From Heliocidaris tuberculata (taxonomy: Eukaryota > Echinodermata > Echinoidea > Camarodonta > Echinometridae), in assembly GCA_025618425.1 (NCBI GenBank), contig CM046842.1, positions 28,297,668 through 28,361,667 on the forward strand: a DNA stretch of 64,000 bases, given 5' to 3'. Positions 60,932-64,000 of the stretch are shown here, piece after piece. The translations under genes and the position numbers were made by a program. The notes beneath the pieces were generated by a model that saw only the letters and a list, made by a program, of their open reading frames with translations, was not told the origin of the DNA and searched no databases. Position 1 is the first letter of the stretch. Every line of letters begins with the position of its first letter.

Positions 60932-63555
60932 TAAAGGTGTCCTGCTCATGTCCGTTTTGTCGTGACCATGGTGACGCTCCAACACTACAATTTATCAAAT
61001 TCTTTCTCAGTGTATTTACGTGTTTATGTATTTTTCAAATAGCCTTGCCGCGTCTCATAAATCAACCTGAAGTTAGGAACGTTAGTACGTCATCCATCTG
61101 GATAGGATGGGAGAGCGATTACGACGGTGACGGACCAGTGTGTTGGTATATCGTCTATCTGAAATCCCCTTCTTCGACATCATGGTCGAATGTCGGATTT
61201 GTTCCTGTCAAAGAGGAGGCGGACGAGTACGAGTACTTGATTGACCGACTCGATGCTAACACCCTCTACGACATAGGTGTGTCAATTCAGCATTGCTCGG
61301 GCAGACAGGGAGAGAGGAGTCCAGAAATAAAACAGTCAACCGAAGACTATGGTACGTTTAGTTTCACTTTCTCACCTATACTGTGTATTGTCTTCATTCT
61401 ACCCACACAATCTCACACAATAAACCACTGTATATGACTTATTCTTCTAGAGGAAACCTACTAAGATCATTGAACATTTTGGCGTATATCCATGAAGGCG
61501 ACCTAACTTTAAGTCCCGGTTAAATTGGGTAGATTTTAATCCACTGATTTATAGAACACCAAGTATCATCCTCCGAATTCTACAACAATCATTTCAGTAA
61601 CTTAATGAACATAAAAGATAATTTCAACGTGAAATCATTTTTTTTTAAATTTATTTCATGACTGGACTCATTTCGTGGCACTCAATAAGTCAGTTGACTT
61701 AATTATATCATCCATGGTTAAACCACTTTTAATTTCATGAGCGGTCATAACGTCCCCTTTTCTCGAAACCACGGACAGACACTACACTTGTTCCAAGATC
61801 TACAGTGCCCCCATGCCCTGCCCAGAACTGTACGAAATGTCCACAAGACCAATCCATAGAGGACTGTAAGTGGAGATTTGCTGTTGCTGTACCCATCGCC
61901 ATCCTAATAATTGTCGCACTTCTGATCATTGTTATTGGGTGAGTAATATCTGGTTTATTCGTTTTCATATTTTCTGAATGGCAATCACATTTTACTAAGT
62001 GACGTATGGACCCGTTTCTTCCCATCCATCTTTTTACAATGTTTTTTTTTATTTGTTTAATTGTTTACTTTGTTTTATTTCTTTGGCAGTTGGTCGATTG
62101 ATTTCTTTAAATAGTAATGTTCTTCATGAGTAGTTCTGTACAAGTAGTAGCAGTAGCTGCAGAAGTAGTGATGGTATAGCCTATAGGTAGTAGTTGTAGA
62201 AATAGTATTGGTATCGGTAGAAGCTTGAAGTAGTATCATTGCTGTAGTCGAGGTTTAAGTAATAGCAAAAGTAGTGGTGGCAAAAAAATGTTGCGGAAAA
62301 GTTCCCCTTGTTCTACACATAAGACCCTCTTTGCATTTAAATGTATAGAACAGTGCCTTAATCACGGTACGAGAAGTCTCAGGGGGGGGGGGGGGAGAGA
62401 AGAGGGGAAGGGGATGAAAGCAATCAGGCGCCCAGATTTTTCGCTCTGACGCACACGAGTACACATACACGCACCCCTGCAACAAATGTACGCACACACA
62501 CGCGTGCGCACACGTTGCATACACATACTTATACATTTAATTGTACACATATATACTCATTTTAGAACATTCTATTACATATACTGTCTTTGAAAAACTG
62601 ATTCTTTTGAAAAAACATTATTTCCTCGAAAATGGTGGGGGGGGGGGGGTATAACTGTACAGGCCACACCCCATCCCCCTATGGATTTACGCCCGTGATA
62701 TAGATGATTTGACGAGAGACTGCTCCCAGTGAGTAGCAGAACATTAGGAAATATTTTTAAAATGTTATATAGCCAGTATTAGAGGTTGGCCTTGAAGTAT
62801 AAATTTACGCTGTAAATTTTAATTTATACGATGTAATGGTTATCTTAAGTTACGTTCACGATGGGAGCTAAAGTTTCAAAAGTTTCAAAACTTTAAGTTA
62901 ACTTGTAGTTATCTTGTAGCTTCAGACCGTATGAACGGACTTGTAGTTTCGAAACTTTAAGTTTACTTGTAGTTTTAGAGCCACAAGCGAGCTTGTGGTT
63001 AGGGCCGAAACCACGAGCAGTGGGTGGTCCGCCGTCGAAGTTTCAGGCCATGTGAACGGAATAAACTTTAAGTTTCGCAAGCTTGTAGTTAGCGGTGACT
63101 TCGCTGTTCATTTTTCGCGCGAATTATGAACACAGGAACTGTGTGTGTGTACTGTACACACAATCGGTAGTATCTACTTCCGAGGTTAACCACGACGGAT
63201 CGCTCAGCTTGTAGTTTCAGCTCGTTGCTTCAAGCTCGTGTGAACCCTCGTTGCGGTTAGGGGGTCGTGGTTTCTTTAACTTAAAGTTTCGCTAACTTAA
63301 AGCATGAAGCTACAAACCACAAGTCCCGTATGAACGTAGCTTTAAACTCTTTGTTCTATTTAAATGCCACGCTTTATACATTTCATCCCTTGCCATTTAT
63401 GCAGCTACCGTTTTTACAAGAGGCGGATGGGAATTGAGGAAAGATATACTGGTGATGTCAGCAATAATGTTGAGCACTTGTACGAAGATATAACACAAGG
63501 AGCTACAACGGATGGAACAGACGGGGTTGAAGTGGTTAAAGACGGAGTGGATTAA
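31941..63555 (+). CDS. Gene C: six-FN3 membrane receptor-like protein (10 exons)
   Basis: Exons are 31941-32007, 32602-32637, 49689-49985, 51961-52257, 53347-53655, 56966-57274, 59259-59555, 61043-61351, 61779-61938 and 63405-63555, totalling 2232 nt (743 aa plus TAA) in one continuous frame. The product is an N-terminal hydrophobic segment, linker, six tandem FN3 domains, transmembrane helix and a 49-residue tail with an EHLYEDI motif. All FN3 exons are phase 1-1, so any subset can be spliced. The 17-kb second intron contains a truncated retrotransposon and old duplications. It is paralogous to genes A and B upstream on the same strand. A binding or recognition receptor with tyrosine-based signalling is inferred. 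Whether all six exons enter one transcript is unknown. Confidence 0.7.
32602..32637 (+). CDS. Gene C exon 2: 36-nt mini-exon
   Basis: Acceptor TTCATTCTGCAG and donor GTGAGT flank it. With the carried G it encodes VFFLLVEKSTNP, ending in NP like the NPMDP linkers of genes A and B. It extends the hydrophobic stretch of exon 1. Confidence 0.7.
32638..33860 (+). other. Gene C intron 2, first part
   Basis: AT-rich intron sequence without exons. The end (about 33600-33830) closes with tandem ATTC repeats, resembling a LINE 3' tail. Confidence 0.4.
33909..33979. mobile_element. 71-bp TTAA-bounded MITE
   Basis: TTAA at both ends and ends related to the 3162-3241 family. It interrupts a LINE-tail block that is uninterrupted in the duplicate at about 37770-37800. 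Confidence 0.6.
34290..34720 (+). repeat. CT-rich low-complexity tracts
   Basis: Two CT-rich tracts (about 34290-34460 and 34565-34720). Long overlapping Ser/Leu and Arg/Glu open frames here are composition artefacts. Confidence 0.9.
34895..35028 (+). repeat. TTA/CTA microsatellite
   Basis: About 100 bp of ATT repeat followed by ACT repeats. It separates two blocks that are adjacent in the duplicate copy near 37960. Confidence 0.95.
35269..35417 (+). mobile_element. 149-bp TTAA-bounded MITE
   Basis: Near-identical to 18196-18341 in the same orientation, with TTAA ends. The duplicate segment near 38200-38225 lacks it, giving an empty-site comparison. Confidence 0.75.
36385..37575 (-). mobile_element. 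Degraded LINE reverse transcriptase, minus strand
   Basis: Minus-strand frames contain KFTIGELKVAITSLSYDKCP then GVDGIPSEVWKPGALLP (about 37105-36980), FRPGRSTVEQILTLRSLVAG, a VDFKKA block, RAYGIPHTKFTVV, PDGETDSFTIL and LQGDTLASYIFIIALDYALR (about 36500-36430). This is an ordered non-LTR reverse transcriptase lacking an intact frame. It is a different family from the 10283-11655 LINE. The upstream KEITGKAS...GQLRGNTPQ segment is the usual linker before the RT. Confidence 0.8.
37741..38572 (+). repeat. Old segmental duplication, right copy
   Basis: The shorter counterpart of 33861-36120. It lacks the MITEs and microsatellites of that copy and therefore shows the ancestral arrangement. It includes a LINE-tail-like end ('gatgtatgttgccaaatgaa') at about 37875-37906. 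Confidence 0.65.
38612..38738. mobile_element. 127-bp inverted-repeat element
   Basis: AGGAGTGACCATTTTT at the left and AAAAAGTGGTCACTCCT at the right are inverted repeats, with matching 'gtagat' words just inside. Confidence 0.6.
38741..38793. repeat. 53-bp palindrome
   Basis: TTTATTCATGAGGAATTCCA and its near-perfect reverse complement TGGAATTCTTCATGAATAAA surround an 'ctatcacagctag' centre. It abuts the preceding inverted-repeat element. Confidence 0.75.
39112..40205. mobile_element. 1.1-kb element with 150-bp terminal inverted repeats
   Basis: The left arm (39113-39262) and right arm (40056-40205) are about 90 percent identical inverted repeats by eye. Outer ends are ACAGTGCGTATAAAA and TTTATACGCCCTGT next to TA dinucleotides, consistent with a TA target-site preference as in Tc1/mariner-like elements. 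No transposase is present. A TTAA-type MITE (39447-39936) is nested inside. Confidence 0.8.
39447..39936. mobile_element. 490-bp TTAA-bounded MITE nested in the previous element
   Basis: Left TTAACTCTTTCAGTGCC and right GGCACAGTAAGAGTTAA are inverted repeats with TTAA at both borders. Such ends are typical of piggyBac-type MITEs (inference). Confidence 0.72.
40204..40253 (+). repeat. TA/TC microsatellite
   Basis: TA repeat followed by TC repeat. Confidence 0.93.
40674..41400 (+). pseudogene. LINE ORF1 protein with a frameshift
   Basis: ATG 40674 opens MPPKFSSPAEMARHVISELQ. A coiled coil of about 60 residues follows (EEQEGRLLELESQVKTQKEE), then the ARRNNIRIHGLEE signature and an RRM-like region ending in the RTKAGLMRSRSGLKGSGIFL and NENL motifs, the usual end of LINE ORF1 RNA-binding proteins. 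At about 41245 the frame is lost and the main frame stops at 41288. The typical continuation (ARRC...DGRIFVG) lies in another frame and reaches TAG at 41398-41400. No ORF2 follows, perhaps because a BEL/Pao element begins at about 42295. It would act as an RNA chaperone for retrotransposition if intact. Confidence 0.8.
41686..42141. mobile_element. 456-bp element with GGCGCCGGAAG ends
   Basis: Left GCAGGCGCGCCGGAAGC and right ACTTCCGGCGCCTAT are inverted repeats. The interior has A, T, G and C homopolymers. It sits in the trailing part of the LINE ORF1 copy. Confidence 0.62.
43620..44660 (+). pseudogene. BEL/Pao gag-like region (DUF1759-type)
   Basis: The open frame from ATG 43620 to TAA 44660 contains an N-terminal helical region, a Ser/Thr/Pro-rich linker and the conserved core around MARMKFPTFSGDLKDYNRFK, typical of the gag-like domain of BEL/Pao elements. 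The frame is open for 24 nt before this ATG. The terminal TAA is probably a mutation, because the same frame reopens directly and continues into the zinc-knuckle-like region. Confidence 0.8.
44661..45750 (+). pseudogene. BEL/Pao Cys-rich and aspartic protease-like region
   Basis: Same frame as the gag-like part. Cys/His groups around CALHKDSNTHYLKTC, CNRCGHNNC and CSIRTCGSDAHFSAVC resemble the zinc-binding stretch before the protease. The protease-like active site reads LLDGGSQATLV at about 45160-45192 (DUF1758 type; DGGS where DSGS is commoner). The productive frame is lost near 45745. Confidence 0.78.
45750..48246 (+). pseudogene. BEL/Pao reverse transcriptase, RNase H and partial integrase
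   Basis: Visible blocks are RVVYDGKARFQG and the IADISKMYQAI region of the RT, then YMND at 46397-46408 where an active RT needs YxDD, so the first catalytic Asp of that box is Asn. RNase H follows (SDASEDAMGMGVW, KELQAILLLSRL, WTDSMTAI). The integrase has a zinc-binding HSLHGGH...CIICRR region, then the first catalytic Asp (TTLVDYLGPV) and the second (MLISDN). The third catalytic Glu and C terminus are missing. The open frame runs on to 48448, but that part is antisense LINE sequence. Confidence 0.85.
48247..48522 (-). mobile_element. LINE ORF2 C-terminal fragment, minus strand (copy 1)
   Basis: The minus-strand open frame of 91 residues reads MFQLINNELPNALSDLFTTN, then NYPTRQSNLFHLPRTRT and GNQFWKSLD, the conserved C-terminal end found in CR1/L2-like LINE polyproteins. 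The 3' tail is missing: the frame stops at the junction with the BEL/Pao integrase. An identical frame exists at 55525-55800. Confidence 0.75.
49520..49580 (+). repeat. GAT/AAT microsatellite before F1
   Basis: Short GAT then AAT repeats about 110-170 bp upstream of exon F1. Similar tracts precede F3, F4 and F6. Confidence 0.9.
49689..49985 (+). CDS. Gene C FN3 exon F1
   Basis: Acceptor TCAAATAG is at 49688 and donor GTACGT at 49986; 297 nt, phase 1-1. It encodes LPRLINQPEVRNVSTSSIWI onward, with FN3 hallmarks IWIGWES, VCGYIV and LDANTLYDIGV and the Cys pair. The loop is of the short type: WSNVGFVPVKEEAYLID, lacking four residues present in F3, F4 and F6. The intron downstream shares about 310 bp with those after F2-F4, then diverges at a G homopolymer near 50290. 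Confidence 0.82.
49986..51960 (+). other. Gene C intron between F1 and F2 (X type)
   Basis: 1.97 kb. After a G run at 50290-50306 it carries sequence found again only at 57596-59258. No extra exon is seen. A small open frame at 51509-51700 is conserved in the duplicate only because of recent duplication. Confidence 0.6.
51961..52257 (+). CDS. Gene C FN3 exon F2
   Basis: Acceptor TCAAATAG is at 51960 and donor GTACGT at 52258; 297 nt, phase 1-1. It is nearly identical to F1 and F5; the hypervariable codon at 52113-52115 is GAC (Asp) where F1 and F5 have Gly. The loop is of the short type. Confidence 0.82.
52589..52748 (+). mobile_element. LINE 3' tail with ATTCA repeats
   Basis: It ends 'aataaaaccttttcaattcaattcaattcaa', a poly-A-signal-like word followed by tandem ATTCA units, as in 3' ends of CR1/L2-like LINEs. 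The same tail is at 53976-54135. It is absent from the X-type introns. Confidence 0.65.
52885..53240 (+). repeat. AAT microsatellite array
   Basis: About 355 bp of AAT repeats with GAT and other interruptions. Confidence 0.95.
53347..53655 (+). CDS. Gene C FN3 exon F3
   Basis: Acceptor GAAATAG is at 53346 and donor GTACGT at 53656; 309 nt, phase 1-1. The long-type loop reads WSNVRFVLVNEEVDDYEYLI, with the hypervariable codon AGA (Arg) at 53499-53501. Minor changes at the end (EIRQSTEGYG instead of EIKQSTEDYG). Confidence 0.82.
53656..54605 (+). repeat. Second Y-type intron copy, exon lost after it
   Basis: It repeats 52258-53300: the common start, LINE tail (53976-54135), AAT/ATT arrays (54273-54530) and the 'agcgataactcttattccag' block. 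In the first copy the next sequence is exon F3; here, after 'attcgccttaacaca' (about 54605), unrelated sequence follows and no FN3 exon is present. This suggests a deleted seventh exon or a recombination scar. Confidence 0.7.
54694..54893 (+). repeat. AAT microsatellite array
   Basis: About 200 bp of AAT repeats with GTT and GAT interruptions. Confidence 0.95.
54945..55095 (-). mobile_element. tRNA-derived SINE, minus strand
   Basis: On the minus strand it has 'ttgactctcaaacaaagggttgag' then a perfect B-box-like GGTTCGATTCC, followed by a 'gtgtcaatgggtgcccgaaatg' body. No full cloverleaf was reconstructed. Confidence 0.65.
55525..55800 (-). mobile_element. LINE ORF2 C-terminal fragment, minus strand (copy 2)
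   Basis: Same 91-residue minus-strand frame as 48247-48522, carried along by the segmental duplication. Confidence 0.75.
56966..57274 (+). CDS. Gene C FN3 exon F4
   Basis: Acceptor TCAAATAG is at 56965 and donor GTACGT at 57275; 309 nt, phase 1-1. By position it is the duplicate of F1, yet its loop is the long type of F3 (WSNVKFVPVNEEVDDYEYLI); the hypervariable codon is AAA (Lys) at 57118-57120. The rest of the exon and the flanks match F1. This mosaic implies replacement of a patch of roughly 50-60 bp. Confidence 0.82.
57275..59258 (+). other. Gene C intron between F4 and F5 (X type)
   Basis: Near-identical copy of the F1-F2 intron; differences are a few substitutions and small indels (for example 'gactgacgcg' versus 'gacgcg' at about 57664). 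No additional exon. Confidence 0.6.
59259..59555 (+). CDS. Gene C FN3 exon F5
   Basis: Acceptor TCAAATAG is at 59258 and donor GTACGT at 59556; 297 nt, phase 1-1. Its loop matches F1 (WSNVGFVPVKEEAYLID) although by position it is the duplicate of F2, which has Asp at that codon. Downstream intron sequence is more diverged and shared mainly with the F4 and F6 side. Confidence 0.82.
60137..60375 (+). mobile_element. tRNA-derived SINE, plus strand
   Basis: It begins GTCGTAGTCGAGTGGTTTAA (A-box region of a Ser/Leu-type tRNA), followed by a B-box GGGTTCGAAGCC, then a 'ccttgagcaaggcattttac' block, a body and 'gtgcactataagtgcagaatcgtaaatg' at the end. Layout is that of a Pol III SINE about 240 bp long. 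Confidence 0.82.
60870..60930 (+). repeat. AAT microsatellite before F6
   Basis: About 60 bp of AAT repeats some 110 bp upstream of exon F6. Confidence 0.93.
61043..61351 (+). CDS. Gene C FN3 exon F6
   Basis: Acceptor TCAAATAG is at 61042 and donor GTACGT at 61352; 309 nt, phase 1-1. The long-type loop differs from F3 and F4 (GFVPVKEEADEYEYLI); the hypervariable codon is GGA (Gly). It alone has Trp for Gly and Tyr for Asn in the C strand (VCWYIVYLK) and Gln in CSGRQ, as in genes A and B. It is the membrane-proximal domain. Confidence 0.82.
61779..61938 (+). CDS. Gene C exon 9: juxtamembrane and transmembrane
   Basis: Acceptor ACGGACAG is at 61778 and donor GTGAGT at 61939; 160 nt, phase 1 to 2. 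It encodes TLVPRSTVPPCPAQNCTKCP, then QDQSIEDCKW and the helix (FAVAVPIAILIIVALLIIVI). The acceptor context is the same as in gene A (ccacggacag), supporting the placement. Confidence 0.76.
61939..63404 (+). other. Gene C last intron
   Basis: Phase-2 intron. It holds AGT-rich repeats (62140-62280), G runs (62382-62394 and 62637-62650), CA-rich sequence (62450-62530) and a 0.5-kb inverted-repeat element (62845-63346). No exon. Confidence 0.55.
62845..63346. mobile_element. 0.5-kb inverted-repeat element
   Basis: Left TTAAGTTACGTTCACGATGG and right CCGTATGAACGTAGCTTTAA are imperfect inverted repeats. The interior repeats 'aaactttaagtt' and 'cttgtagtt' words many times on both strands. Non-coding; ends only about 58 bp before the last exon of gene C. 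Confidence 0.65.
63405..63555 (+). CDS. Gene C exon 10: cytoplasmic tail with tyrosine motif
   Basis: Acceptor TTTATGCAG is at 63404. With GG carried over it encodes GYRFYKRRMGIEERYTGDVS, then NNVEHLYEDITQG and an acidic C terminus, stopping with TAA at 63553-63555. Basic residues just inside the membrane fit a stop-transfer signal. EHLYEDI fits E-x-x-Y-x-x-I (half-ITAM-like) and resembles the pYEEI preference of Src-family SH2 domains; signalling use is inference. It shares only its position and phase with the Cys-rich tails of genes A and B. Confidence 0.75.
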
Positions 63556-64000
63556 AGACACGAAGTCGTAGGTTCTCATGAGGAATTTGACACCATTCGG
63601 CTATCTATCCGATGACGGGGGATATCAATCACCGAAAGTGGACTTTACTTTTATGACCGACAGGTATTATGTAATGCATGAGCCGTTAACCGACTTCTTA
63701 AGTACCGCCGTGTAAGGAAAAAGTCATCAGGGATCCAAAAGAAGATCTCTCACTGGAAACTCCCCGTGTACCGTCAAGTTTCGCTGCAGTGAGAATTTTG
63801 GGGGTCTACACACATTAATACAATTCTAAGAAGTCGGAGTATGTGACTCTATGCCTTTAAACAGAAATTCATTATAATGAATAATTATATTTGATGTTTT
63901 GTGACAATGACAATCGACCATAAGAATAACACATATATTAGGCAGCGGTCGTTAATAGTGATTCATTATTGGGGGATGCCGTACAATCTGTAATCTTTGT
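63556..64000 (+). other. Probable 3' UTR of gene C
   Basis: Sequence after the stop contains no canonical AATAAA up to the window end, so the 3' end of the transcript probably lies beyond it or uses a variant signal. No other feature seen. Confidence 0.4.

Larger units (their letters stand above)
59556..61042 (+). other. Gene C intron between F5 and F6
   Basis: 1.49 kb with a plus-strand SINE (60137-60375), a TAG microsatellite (60464-60506) and an AAT array (60870-60930). Sequence just before F6 resembles that before F1 and F4 ('gtccgttttgtcgtgaccat' onward). Confidence 0.55.

Noticed and set aside
615..63555. Receptor tyrosine kinase or phosphatase assignment
   Set aside because: The FN3 sequence recalls those of invertebrate receptor kinases and phosphatases, but no kinase or phosphatase domain occurs and each gene ends soon after its transmembrane exon.

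Overview
This is a stretch of animal nuclear DNA. It is AT-rich and full of microsatellites, homopolymer G/C tracts, tRNA-derived SINEs, MITEs, non-LTR retrotransposon remnants and one BEL/Pao retrotransposon. Its genes are split by GT-AG introns. The repeat style (TTAA-flanked MITEs, SINEs, LINE tails ending in short ATTCA-type repeats) and the FN3 sequence suggest a marine invertebrate deuterostome, most likely an echinoderm such as a sea urchin. The species is inferred, not proven. There are no operons, CRISPR arrays or bacterial features.

The host content I can support is a head-to-tail cluster of three paralogous genes, all on the + strand, reconstructed from splice sites, reading phases and mutual alignment. 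Gene A (615-8631, about 214 aa) and gene B (20728-28455, about 219 aa) each have five exons: an N-terminal hydrophobic exon, a 36-nt mini-exon, one fibronectin type III (FN3) exon, a juxtamembrane plus transmembrane exon, and a short Cys-rich tail exon. Gene C (31941-63555, about 743 aa) has the same plan, but its FN3 exon is amplified to six near-identical copies and its cytoplasmic tail is longer and carries an acidic tyrosine motif. All exons up to the transmembrane exon join in phase 1, so FN3 exons can be added, lost or skipped without shifting frame. I recognise the architecture (small FN3 membrane receptors) but not a named gene family.

Layout: 1-614 upstream region of A; 615-8631 gene A; 8632-20050 repeat-rich spacer (inverted-repeat elements, a minus-strand LINE, a 0.76-kb terminal-inverted-repeat element); 20050-20727 upstream region of B, homologous to that of A; 20728-28455 gene B; 28456-31940 spacer; 31941-63555 gene C. 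The second intron of C (17 kb) holds an old segmental duplication, a minus-strand LINE reverse transcriptase remnant, nested MITEs, a LINE ORF1 and a truncated BEL/Pao element. The FN3 array of C (49.7-61.4 kb) was built by at least two duplications: a 7.28-kb offset duplication starting exactly where the BEL/Pao and LINE fragments abut, and a smaller 1.39-kb exon-plus-intron duplication.

The most interesting signal is in the FN3 array. Six copies are almost invariant except for a 14-18 residue loop patch, where one codon encodes G, D, R, K, G and G in the six copies and a 12-nt indel toggles. One copy (F4) carries the loop of F3 inside a flank that otherwise matches F1, which looks like loop-cassette exchange by gene conversion. 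This suggests a diversifying recognition receptor. That function is inference; the sequence pattern is directly visible.
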